A stretch of DNA of 64,000 bases from CAWIJJ01 sp963836425 (GTDB taxonomy: Bacteria > Acidobacteriota > Terriglobia > Bryobacterales > Bryobacteraceae), in contig CAWIJJ010000006.1 of the NCBI GenBank assembly GCA_963836425.1, forward strand, positions 806,001 to 870,000, read 5' to 3'. The translations under genes were made by a program, and so were the position numbers. Numbering within the stretch: position 1 is the first letter of the stretch; each line of letters begins with the position of its first letter. Positions 1 to 7,440 of this stretch are shown here, in pieces. The notes beneath the pieces are model-generated. The model saw nothing but the letters and a program-made list of their open reading frames with translations. It made no database searches and was not told where the DNA came from.

Positions 1-41
1 CCGCCGGGCAATAGACACCCCGTTTCTGCTAAAAGAAATTG

Positions 42-1244
42 ATGGCCCTGCTTGCCGCTGCGCCCGGAACCGAGAATATTCCGCTCGCCATGTTGGCTGT
101 CTTCGGCACGGCCAAACTCTTCGCCGAAATTCTCGAGCGCCTCAAGCAGCCAGGAATCGTCGGGGAAATCCTGGCCGGCATCCTCATCGGACCGAGCGTG
201 CTGGGCTGGGTGTCCCCCAACGCCACCCTGGCAGCGCTGGCCGATCTCGGCGTGATGTTTCTGCTGTTCCGCGTCGGACTGGAAGTGAAATCGAGCGAGT
301 TGATGCGCGTCGGGGGCGCCGCCTCCATGGTGGCCTTCCTCGGCGTCGTCGTGCCTTTCGCGCTCGGCTGGGGAATCATGTTCTGGTGGGGCGCGCCAAC
401 CATCGAATCGGTCTTCGTCGGCGCAGCCATGGTGGCCACCAGCGTCGGAATAACGGCGCAGGTCCTCTCCGCCAAAGGCCTGTTGAGTCTCCGCGCCAGC
501 AAAATTATCCTGGCCGCGGCCGTCATCGACGACGTGCTCGGCCTGATCGTCCTGGCCGTGGTCAGCAGCGTCGCCAGGGGCACCATCAACGTGGCGGAAT
601 TGCTCCTCACCGCGGTGGCGGCTATCGCATTTACCATCGTGATCGCGCGCTGGGGCGCGGGAACCATGGGCAAAATGGTCCCCCAAATCGAACGCCGGCT
701 GAGTGCGGGCGAAGTCCAGTTCAACGTGGCCATGGTCGTACTGTTCGGGCTGGCGCTGGCCGCGATGTACGCCGGGGTCGCCGCGATTATCGGCGCCTTT
801 TTGGCTGGCATGGCCATGTCCGAGTCCCTCGACCGCCGCGTCCATGACCTGACGCACGGCGTCTCCGAGTTGCTGATCCCGTTTTTCCTCGCCGGCATCG
901 GCCTGCACCTGGACCTGTCGGCCTTCTCCCAAACCGAAACCGTCATCCTCTCGCTGCTGATTCTGGTGGCCGCCGTGATCTCCAAGCTGGTAGGCTGCGG
1001 GCTGGCGGCGGCGGGCCTCGGTTGGGTAGACGCATTTCGCATCGGCGCAGGCATGGTACCGCGGGGCGAAGTCGGCATGGTGGTGGCCCAGATCGGCCTC
1101 AGCATGGGGGTGGTGCCCGCCCGGGTTTACGGGGTCGTCGTGTTCATGGCGGTCGCGACCACAATTATCGCGCCGCCGCTCCTCAACGTGAGCTACCGGA
1201 ACGCGCGGCCCTCCGCGCCCGAGCACGACTTCAGTATCGGGTGA
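42..1244 (+). CDS. Cation:proton antiporter, CPA2/KefB-type membrane domain
   Basis: Integral membrane protein of about 400 residues that should exchange K+ or Na+ for protons across the inner membrane. The translation is a nearly continuous run of 12-13 hydrophobic segments. It has the family pattern of an early glycine-rich GEILAGILIGPSVLG stretch (about residues 46-60) and an acidic IDDVLGL motif near residue 165, where CPA2 transporters carry the ion-binding acidic residues. It ends after the membrane domain and lacks the TrkA-N/RCK regulatory domain of true KefB/KefC. ATG at 42 was chosen over the TTG one codon upstream. It is convergent with the HD gene downstream. Ion specificity cannot be read from the sequence. 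Confidence 0.9.
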   Translation: MALLAAAPGTENIPLAMLAVFGTAKLFAEILERLKQPGIVGEILAGILIGPSVLGWVSPNATLAALADLGVMFLLFRVGLEVKSSELMRVGGAASMVAFLGVVVPFALGWGIMFWWGAPTIESVFVGAAMVATSVGITAQVLSAKGLLSLRASKIILAAAVIDDVLGLIVLAVVSSVARGTINVAELLLTAVAAIAFTIVIARWGAGTMGKMVPQIERRLSAGEVQFNVAMVVLFGLALAAMYAGVAAIIGAFLAGMAMSESLDRRVHDLTHGVSELLIPFFLAGIGLHLDLSAFSQTETVILSLLILVAAVISKLVGCGLAAAGLGWVDAFRIGAGMVPRGEVGMVVAQIGLSMGVVPARVYGVVVFMAVATTIIAPPLLNVSYRNARPSAPEHDFSIG

Positions 1245-1295
1245 CCGGCCTTCCCGGCTTGGCCGCCCGCGCAGCGGCGGTGCGCGCGCATCCGA

Positions 1296-1871
1296 CTATT
1301 CGATGCCCTGGAGTCCCAGTTCCGCCGCCCGTTCCTGCATCGCTTTCACACAGAACCCGATGTGCTCCTCGAGCGGAAGGCCCAGTTCGAGCGATCCCTG
1401 GACAATATCCTCGCGGTTTACGGACCGCGCGAAGGCCTTGTCCTTCATCTTCTTCCTGACCGACGCCGCGTCCACTTCGAAGACGCTGCGTTTGGGCTTC
1501 ACATAGGAGATGGCGGTGATGAATCCCGCCAGTTCGTCGCAGGCGTAGAGCACCTTCTCGAGCTGGGTATTGCGCGGGACACCGGTATGGTTCGCATGGG
1601 AAAGGATCGCGCGCCGGGTCTCCTCATCCACCCCCCGCTCCGCCAGGATCGGCTCGCCCTTTTGCGGATGCTCCTCGAGCGTGGGGTGGATCTCCCAATC
1701 GAAATCGTGCAACAGCGCGGTCACAACCCAGCGCTTCTCGTCGGCGCCGAGCTTTCGGGCGTAAGCGGCAACACAAGCCTCCACGGCGAGCGCGTGTTTC
1801 CGCAACCCTTCCGACTTCGTGAATTCGCACAGCAGGTTCCAGGCCTGTTCGCGATCGAGCATGGAATCCAT
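1296..1871 (-). CDS. HD-domain phosphohydrolase-like protein
   Basis: A 191-residue soluble protein of the HD superfamily, metal-dependent phosphohydrolases. The metal-ligand pattern is visible: His26 (RKHALAVE), the His55-Asp56 doublet in ALLHDFDWEIHP, further His62 and His68, and a late Asp in YACDELAGF. This resembles small single-domain HDIG proteins whose substrates are usually unknown. It starts 10 nt after the stop of the isomerase-like gene upstream on the same strand, so the two are probably co-transcribed. A second in-frame ATG three codons in is an equally good start because no clear ribosome binding site separates them. Confidence 0.8.
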   Translation of the reverse strand: MDSMLDREQAWNLLCEFTKSEGLRKHALAVEACVAAYARKLGADEKRWVVTALLHDFDWEIHPTLEEHPQKGEPILAERGVDEETRRAILSHANHTGVPRNTQLEKVLYACDELAGFITAISYVKPKRSVFEVDAASVRKKMKDKAFARSVNREDIVQGSLELGLPLEEHIGFCVKAMQERAAELGLQGIE

Positions 1872-1881
1872 GATAGTCGAG

Positions 1882-2847
1882 CTACGCCAGCGCGCGCTTC
1901 ATGTACTCCATGCAGCGTTTGACTTCCTCGGTGGAACTCCGCAATCCGGTGTATTCGTATTCCACGAACGCGCGGATGGGACTGCGCATCTGGCTCAGCA
2001 GCATCAACACTTCTTTAATGGGGGTGTCGCCTTCGCCGAATTGCTCGTTGGTTCCATCGTTGCGGCGCCTGTCCTTGATGTGAAGGTGCGTGATCGTGCC
2101 GCTGTTCGCGCGAATGAACTCCACTGCGTCGCAATTGGCCGCCGTGAAGTGGCCGATATCCAGGTTGATGCGGAAGAACCTGGACATCGCCAGCCCTTTC
2201 TGAAACGTTTCGGGGGTGGAGAAGCGATCCGGGTCCTTGACGTTTGAATTACCGTGCAGCGCGACCGGAAACTGGTGGCGGTCGGCAAACGGAGCCACCC
2301 GGCGTGCCGTCGTCAACGTCATGGACGAGGCGATCGTTTCCACGCCCAGCGTTTTGGCCTGCTTGAAGGTCGCTTCAATTTCGTCGTCCGTGAACTGCTC
2401 GTTGTAATTCATTGTCAGCGCGAACAGCCCGATTCCGCCGGCCTCGAACTTCTGCCGGAACGCCTCGTAATGGGATGCGGGCGTTTCGATCCGCCAGCGC
2501 CGCAGCGCAATCCGGTTCGCCTTTTGCAGTTCCAGTTCCTCGGCGGCGAGCTCGGCGGCCGGCCGCGGCGGAGCGCCGTAAGGCCGCGGCGGTTCCGGCG
2601 GCAGCGGCTGTCCGGCCGGTTCGAGGGTAGGTGAGTACAGCTCGATTTCACCCACGCCGCACGCCTGGAGCGCCTTGATCGTCGCATCCGCGTCGTCCTC
2701 TCCCGGCGTTCGGCGGAAATCACGGAAGCTGTAAGTGCTCGCGCCGAGCCGCACCCCGCGGACGGTGGAGTTGATCCTCGCCGCGAATGCTGCCGATGCG
2801 GGCAGGCCCGCCAGTGCCAGTTTGCCGAAATCCCGTCTCGTGAACAT
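1882..2847 (-). CDS. Tat-exported sugar phosphate isomerase/epimerase-like (TIM barrel)
   Basis: A 321-residue protein with a twin-arginine leader (TRRDF at residues 3-7, then a hydrophobic stretch ending ASAAFAA), so it is probably exported folded. The mature part reads as a xylose-isomerase-like TIM barrel (AP endonuclease family 2 superfamily): LGASTYSFRD near the first strand, HGNSNVKDPD, RINLDIGHFTAAN and THLHIKDRR carry the His/Asp/Glu residues that bind metal in the family, and a late VEYEYTG supplies a Glu. The substrate is unknown. Such Tat-targeted members are abundant in Acidobacteria and Planctomycetes. It leads a two-gene unit with the HD gene and is divergent from the cytochrome-like gene. 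Confidence 0.85.
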   Translation of the reverse strand: MFTRRDFGKLALAGLPASAAFAARINSTVRGVRLGASTYSFRDFRRTPGEDDADATIKALQACGVGEIELYSPTLEPAGQPLPPEPPRPYGAPPRPAAELAAEELELQKANRIALRRWRIETPASHYEAFRQKFEAGGIGLFALTMNYNEQFTDDEIEATFKQAKTLGVETIASSMTLTTARRVAPFADRHQFPVALHGNSNVKDPDRFSTPETFQKGLAMSRFFRINLDIGHFTAANCDAVEFIRANSGTITHLHIKDRRRNDGTNEQFGEGDTPIKEVLMLLSQMRSPIRAFVEYEYTGLRSSTEEVKRCMEYMKRALA

Positions 2848-2958
2848 GCGATGCCGCTCTCCTTGTGCGCCTGGTTAGGCCTAGTCTACTCTCGTCCTGT
2901 CATAGCCCGCAACCGGATTTCTTGCGACGCCGAAGCGAATCTTATACACTCGGACTAC

Positions 2959-4299
2959 TTGCGATTCCTCCGTTTTCCAGTGCTGATTGCCGCCTGTGCG
3001 GCTGCTTTCGCGCAGACGTGTCCGAACCCCCCGGTGGCCTCGGTGACCTCTCCGAAGATGCCCGCCGACGTGTGCATCCCCAATCCATTCACCAACCTGA
3101 CCATCACGTTTTTCGACGATTACTCCTGGCGGTCTTTCATCGCCATGATCTGGCCCGCGGCCAAAGGAAAACGGGGCGTGGCCGACGCCTCCAGGACAGT
3201 TGGAGCGCCCGGTCCTCGAGTTTTTGAAACCTACAAATCTCTGTGGGAGGTTTTCCACGAGGACGGCTCCGCTCCGAATCCCGATTTCCAGGCCTACGAA
3301 CCCGCCGCATACAATGCCTGCAAAGCCGACCCCCGCTGGGGCGCCGTGCTGCTGGCCACGTCCACTCCCTGGGGAGATATCGGACAGGCCGGCATCGGCG
3401 AACTGGTGGGTCCGCTGGTGGCCCAGAACGGCCGTTACGTCCGCTACCAGACGCTATATAATCAGGCGGCCTTCGATGCCATCGTGCAGAACCGCTTCTA
3501 CCTTCGCGACCAGCTCCCCGTTGTGCCGCGCCCCCGCCCGGAAACACCCGTTTTCCAGTTCCCAACCGGTTCGGTAGCGCTCAAAATCGCCTGGCTGGAC
3601 CTGCGCGGCTTTCCCGCGAAGCAGCGCAAGCGTTTCTATACCCGGCCGGCGATGGTCAAAGATCCGCAGACCGGCAAGTGCTCCAAAACGGAAATGGGTT
3701 TGGTGGGGATGCACATCGTGCAGAAAACGCCGAGCCGGCCGCAGTGGATCTGGTCGTCCTTCGAGCAGGTGGATACTGTCCCGATGTTCCAGGGCGGCGC
3801 CGGCGACTTCATCTTCAACAACGGCACGCCGGAGCCGATGCCCGCCGAAAATCCCCTTGCCCTGGTTCCTCTGGCACGCGAACCCGTGAAGCCATACAAC
3901 GTGGTGCGCTCCATCATCGCACCCATTCATTTCGATACTTCGGTGATGAACCGGCGCTACCAGAATCTGCTGGCGGGAAGTGTCTGGGAGTATTACCGCG
4001 TTGTCACCACGCAGTGGCCGCTAATCGCGGGCAACCAGGCCGTGCCCGTGCCGGCCAGCCTGAGTGGGGAGATTTTCAATACCTTTCCGGGAACCGGGCC
4101 CGGCGCCACGCCGAAGTCAGCCTACGCCAACGTCACCATCGAAACTTTCGATCAGGACCGCCCTGAACTCGGGTGCATGAGCTGCCACAACCAGGCGCGG
4201 ATGCAGATGGACTTCATGTTCTCCGTGCTGGACCATGCCTACCCTGCGAAACTGGCGCCCGCCGACAAGGCTGTGCGCCAGCCGCAGAATGGCCGCTAA
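2959..4299 (+). CDS. Secreted protein with one C-terminal heme-c motif
   Basis: A protein of about 446 residues that I do not recognise as a named family. A secretion signal (LRFLRFPVLIAACAAAFAQ) is directly visible. A single CMSCH heme-c attachment motif lies near the C-terminus (around base 4180), in a segment reading as a dihaem-cytochrome-like tail. The rest is a globular domain with conserved-looking WRSFIAMIWP and WIWSSFEQVD segments. The frame stays open up to an ATG at 2851, but that start would put 36 residues before the signal peptide and lies 3 nt from the divergent start at 2847. The TTG at 2959 fits the signal peptide better. Start choice is uncertain; the coding frame is not. 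Confidence 0.75.
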   Translation: MRFLRFPVLIAACAAAFAQTCPNPPVASVTSPKMPADVCIPNPFTNLTITFFDDYSWRSFIAMIWPAAKGKRGVADASRTVGAPGPRVFETYKSLWEVFHEDGSAPNPDFQAYEPAAYNACKADPRWGAVLLATSTPWGDIGQAGIGELVGPLVAQNGRYVRYQTLYNQAAFDAIVQNRFYLRDQLPVVPRPRPETPVFQFPTGSVALKIAWLDLRGFPAKQRKRFYTRPAMVKDPQTGKCSKTEMGLVGMHIVQKTPSRPQWIWSSFEQVDTVPMFQGGAGDFIFNNGTPEPMPAENPLALVPLAREPVKPYNVVRSIIAPIHFDTSVMNRRYQNLLAGSVWEYYRVVTTQWPLIAGNQAVPVPASLSGEIFNTFPGTGPGATPKSAYANVTIETFDQDRPELGCMSCHNQARMQMDFMFSVLDHAYPAKLAPADKAVRQPQNGR

Positions 4300-4308
4300 A
4301 TATTATCC

Positions 4309-5061
4309 TCATCGAGATCCGTGCGGCGAACAACGGGACGGTCCAACGGGCGGTCTACGCGGGCGGTCCACCGGGCGGTCCACCGGGCGAGTCGCGGAAC
4401 GATCCACCGGATCCACATCCACTACACGGGTTCCAGCCGGCACGTCGTGCGTTTCGTCGTACAGTTCTTCGTCGCTGACCGCGGCTCCGCTACCGGCGCC
4501 CTTGACGCGCGGCATGGGCTTGTCCGCGTTAGCGAAGTCTCCCGTCTTCTCACCGGCTGAGGCGATATCCTGGGCGCCGCTATCGCGCAGAATCTCCTTG
4601 CCGCGCTTCACCCAGTCGCTGTTGTCGCAATGAATGGAGAGGAGCACACCGCCGTCCCGAATGCGGCCTTCGTAGCGTTTGGCCTCGTATTCCGGTATCC
4701 CCATCCCTACCAGCGCGCCGATCATGCCGCCAACCGTCCCAACCGCTCCGGCGCCGGCTAGAGCGGCCACAATAGGACCGGCGGCGATAAATGGGCCGAG
4801 GCCCGGAATGGCCAGCGCACCGATCCCCGTCAGCCATCCCAGCACGCCCCCGGCAATGCCGCCCGAAATCATGCCCGTCGTGGCCCCTTCCGGCGCTTTT
4901 GTGTTCTTTTCATGCGCGAAATCCTTCGTGCCCTGGTTCTCCGGAAAGAGCACGGAGATGTCCGTGCTGCGGAAACCGGCCATGCGGAGATGCTCGACTG
5001 CCTCTTCCACAGCGGGCCGGCTGGAGTAAATCCCGAAAACTGCCGTATTCTTTCCTGCCAT
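4309..5061 (-). CDS. General stress protein 17M-like/glycine-zipper protein with basic repeat tail
   Basis: A protein of about 250 residues. The N-terminal 60 residues (AVFGIYSSRPAVEEAVEHL... FRSTDISVLFPE) match the general-stress-protein-17M-like domain. Next comes a long Gly/Ala-rich membrane-inserting segment (residues about 70-125, resembling a glycine zipper), then IPEYEAKRYEGRIRDGGVLLSIH, typical of DUF1269/DUF3341-like proteins. The C-terminus is low-complexity DRP/VDRP repeats encoded by 12-bp DNA repeats. The start at 5061 was preferred over the ORF maximum at 5193 because an AGAAGGGAAG ribosome binding site sits just upstream. Role in envelope stress is inferred only. It ends 9 nt from the convergent gene. 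Confidence 0.75.
   Translation of the reverse strand: MAGKNTAVFGIYSSRPAVEEAVEHLRMAGFRSTDISVLFPENQGTKDFAHEKNTKAPEGATTGMISGGIAGGVLGWLTGIGALAIPGLGPFIAAGPIVAALAGAGAVGTVGGMIGALVGMGIPEYEAKRYEGRIRDGGVLLSIHCDNSDWVKRGKEILRDSGAQDIASAGEKTGDFANADKPMPRVKGAGSGAAVSDEELYDETHDVPAGTRVVDVDPVDRSATRPVDRPVDRPRRPPVGPSRCSPHGSR
4334..4395. repeat. 12-bp tandem repeat inside the stress-protein gene
   Basis: About five consecutive or near-consecutive units of the form cgggcggtccac; two adjacent copies at 4360-4383 are identical and the flanking ones differ by one or two bases. They encode the VDRP/DRPVDRP tail of the minus-strand protein. Such repeats change copy number easily, so tail length may vary between strains. 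Confidence 0.8.
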
Positions 5062-5254
5062 ATCGCTTCCCTTCTGGTGACCGAACCCGCTTCCGGCGGA
5101 GTTGTCCGGTCTGCCACTCGACAAGTGCAAGAACGGGGCCAGACCGCTGCCGTCTTCGGCCGGATTGTGCTTCCGTACACGTCCGGCGCACAACGCTTCC
5201 GTTTGGCGGCAGTCCGGGTAATGGGGCTAGAATAAGACGTTTGGAGGTTTAGCC

Positions 5255-6100
5255 ATGAGCACCAGCCGACGTTCTTTCCTGGGGACTGCCGCGGGAATCG
5301 CGGGATTGTCCGCCGTTCCCGTTCGCCCCGCCGCAGCCGAGATCGAACCCGCCCCCTGGGGCATGAAGCTGGGTGTGGCTACGTACTCTTTACGCAGCTT
5401 CGACCGCGCCAAAGCCATCGAAATGGTCCAGAGCCTCAAGACTCCCTGGGTCAGCATCAAAGAGGTGCATCTCTCGCAAAAGGCCTCGCCCGAGGAGATT
5501 GAAGCGGGTCGCCGCGAATTCGAAGCTGCCGGGCTGAAAATCATGAGCGGCGGCAATGTCGATATGAAGGAAACCACTATCGACGGGCTGCGCACGCACT
5601 TCGAATACGCCAAACATGCCGGGATGCCGATGATGGTGTGTGCTCCCACGCCGGAGAACGTGAAACTGGTCGAAGGGTTGGTTAAGGAATACAACATCAA
5701 GTGCGCGATTCACAATCACGGGCCCGAGGACAAGTTCTTCCCCACACCGCAGTCGGTGCTCAAGGCCGTTCGCGATTTGGACCCGCGGGTGGGCCTGTGC
5801 ATGGATGTCGGCCACTCCGCGCGCACGGGTGTGGACGTTGTGCAGACCATCGCGGAGGCGGGAAGCCGCCTGATCGACATGCACGTCAAAGATCTGGCCG
5901 ATCTCTCCAAGGCGAACAGCCAGTGCGATGTCGGTGACGGAAAAATGCCGTTCCCGGGAATTTTCAAGCAGCTCAAGAAGATGAATTACCAGGGCTGCGT
6001 GAACCTGGAGTACGAGATCAACGCCAAGGATCCTCTTCCCGGAATGCAGCGCTCGTTCAGCTACATGCGCGGCGTCCTCGCCGGCCTCGCCGCGGCGTAA
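5255..6100 (+). CDS. Tat-exported sugar phosphate isomerase/epimerase-like (TIM barrel)
   Basis: A 281-residue protein with a clear twin-arginine signal (SRRSFLG at residues 4-10, then a Gly/Ala-rich hydrophobic stretch ending RPAAAE). The mature protein is a second AP-endonuclease-2-like TIM barrel: MKLGVATYSLRSF at the first strand, AIHNHGPED, GLCMDVGHSART, LIDMHVKDL and a final VNLEYEI, together giving the expected His/Asp/Glu metal ligands. The ATG at 5255 follows a good GGAGG ribosome binding site at 5241-5245. The thioesterase gene begins 2 nt after its stop, so they form an operon. Substrate unknown; it is not a close copy of the 1882-2847 protein. Confidence 0.87.
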   Translation: MSTSRRSFLGTAAGIAGLSAVPVRPAAAEIEPAPWGMKLGVATYSLRSFDRAKAIEMVQSLKTPWVSIKEVHLSQKASPEEIEAGRREFEAAGLKIMSGGNVDMKETTIDGLRTHFEYAKHAGMPMMVCAPTPENVKLVEGLVKEYNIKCAIHNHGPEDKFFPTPQSVLKAVRDLDPRVGLCMDVGHSARTGVDVVQTIAEAGSRLIDMHVKDLADLSKANSQCDVGDGKMPFPGIFKQLKKMNYQGCVNLEYEINAKDPLPGMQRSFSYMRGVLAGLAAA

Positions 6101-6102
6101 TC

Positions 6103-6495
6103 ATGGCGGAAATCCCGATCGGCACCACCGGCGAGCAAAAACTGCTCGTCTCTAGCGACAATGCGATCAACTTCCTCGGTATGGAGGGCGCACGCGTGCT
6201 CTCCACACCGCACATGATCGGCTACATGGAGCGCACTTGCCGCGATACCGTGCTGCCTCTGCTCGATCCGGGTTACGACACGGTGGGAACGCATGTCGAC
6301 GTCACGCATCTCGCCGCCGCGCCCATGGGCATGATCGTCACCTTCCGCGCCGAAATCACGGAGGTGAAGGAGCGGCGCGTCCGTTTTCGTGTGGAAGCTT
6401 TCGACGAGAAGGAAAAGATCGGCGAAGGAACGCACGAGCGGGCGATCATCAACGTAGCCAGGTTCGCCGCACGGCTGGCAGAGAAAAAAGCCTGA
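6103..6495 (+). CDS. FlK-like acyl-CoA thioesterase (hot-dog fold)
   Basis: A 130-residue single hot-dog-domain thioesterase resembling the fluoroacetyl-CoA thioesterase FlK. The Thr/Glu/His catalytic set appears as Thr35 (STPHMIGYME), Glu43 and His69 (VGTHVDVTHLA). The spacings of 8 and 26 residues are the same as Thr42/Glu50/His76 in FlK. The region around AAPMGMIVTFRAEITEV is also typical. The natural substrate is probably a short acyl-CoA; fluoroacetyl-CoA specificity should not be assumed. It is translationally close-coupled to the upstream isomerase-like gene. Confidence 0.85.
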   Translation: MAEIPIGTTGEQKLLVSSDNAINFLGMEGARVLSTPHMIGYMERTCRDTVLPLLDPGYDTVGTHVDVTHLAAAPMGMIVTFRAEITEVKERRVRFRVEAFDEKEKIGEGTHERAIINVARFAARLAEKKA

Positions 6496-6534
6496 TCGGA
6501 ACCGCTCGCACCGCGCGTCTGCAGGCCGCCCGGC

Positions 6535-6948
6535 CTACTGCTTCCGCTGAGGCCGCATCCGGTACGTCGTGTGGCATCCCTGGCAGGTACCGTTGATCGC
6601 GCCGGCCGCCGTCTGCAATGCCGCCAGATCCTTTGCCTGGGCAGCCTTTTGCACGTTCGCTCCCGCTTCCTGGAATGCGTTCACGGCCTTGACCCAGCCT
6701 TCCGTGTCCTTGGCGCGATTCCCGATCAACAGCAACTGCGCCGATTCCTGCAGCACCAGCGCATTATTGACAACACCCCGCCAGGCGCGGTCGTCCGCCG
6801 GCCCCGTGTCTTTTGCGGCAGCCTGAATGGCCCCCGAAGCCGGTTGAATCATCGCCTGCATGATCTGTCCGATGCTGGCTACCGGTGTATATGCAGGCCC
6901 TTGCGCCAGCGCTACGCCGGCAAGAAGAAAGACAGCAGTCACTCGCAT
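6535..6948 (-). CDS. Secreted small c-type cytochrome (cytochrome c-prime-like)
   Basis: A 137-residue protein with a signal peptide (MRVTAVFLLAGVALAQ) and a mostly helical mature domain. It ends in a CQGCH heme-c motif around residue 125, followed by a short basic tail. Placement of the CxxCH on the last helix of a four-helix domain is the cytochrome c-prime/class II pattern, and the annotation is by that pattern only. It is periplasmic and would depend on the Ccm operon at 21.4-28.1 kb. It is convergent with the thioesterase gene. Confidence 0.8.
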   Translation of the reverse strand: MRVTAVFLLAGVALAQGPAYTPVASIGQIMQAMIQPASGAIQAAAKDTGPADDRAWRGVVNNALVLQESAQLLLIGNRAKDTEGWVKAVNAFQEAGANVQKAAQAKDLAALQTAAGAINGTCQGCHTTYRMRPQRKQ

Positions 6949-7023
6949 TTGGAGTCTCCTCGTGAGAAAGTCCTTCGAGTATACCGCGGGCCTGCAAATC
7001 TGCGGAGTGGTCCGTTAGCCGGC

Positions 7024-7341
7024 TTAGCCGGCAATTGACGCGGGACGAAAGCCGCCGTAGCCGCCCTTGCCTTGCTGTCGGGCCGGCTGCGATGGAGCAG
7101 GGCTATCGACCTGCCGGAAGTACGCTTCCAGGATCAGGGATTCATCGTAATCGATGGCGCGGGCATATTGGCGGATGTAAGAGGTGTTATAGATTCCGCC
7201 AGGCAGTTTCCGAAAATCACCGCGCTCGATCGCGTCCAAAGAACGTACACTGATCTTGGTGGATTGCGCGATGTCTTGTAGAGATATGCCACGGTTCTTT
7301 CGAATCGTTGCAAGCTCCAGTACGCTTACGTTCTCAGACAT
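7024..7341 (-). CDS. RodZ-like helix-turn-helix protein, cytoplasmic domain only
   Basis: A 105-residue protein with an N-terminal HTH (residues about 8-65): LATIRKNRGISLQDIAQSTKISVRSLDAIERGDF, followed by the LPGGIYNTSYIRQYARAID extension characteristic of the RodZ-type HTH_25 domain. In RodZ this domain binds MreB and is followed by a transmembrane helix; here the protein ends in a Gln/Gly-rich tail with no membrane segment. It could therefore be a small transcription factor or a truncated RodZ homologue. It is divergent from the phosphodiesterase gene with 99 nt between starts. Confidence 0.75.
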   Translation of the reverse strand: MSENVSVLELATIRKNRGISLQDIAQSTKISVRSLDAIERGDFRKLPGGIYNTSYIRQYARAIDYDESLILEAYFRQVDSPAPSQPARQQGKGGYGGFRPASIAG

Positions 7342-7440
7342 GGTACAAGGGTGCCTAGGGAAGCGAGCCTTGAGGCGCGATATATGCCGCTTCCAAATTC
7401 ACAATATAGCACCTCTTTCTCGTCTGATAAACTCTTTTTT

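Noticed and set aside
29..1105. 358-codon minus-strand open frame
   Set aside because: Antisense of a membrane antiporter; Ser/Thr/Arg-rich, typical of shadow translation.
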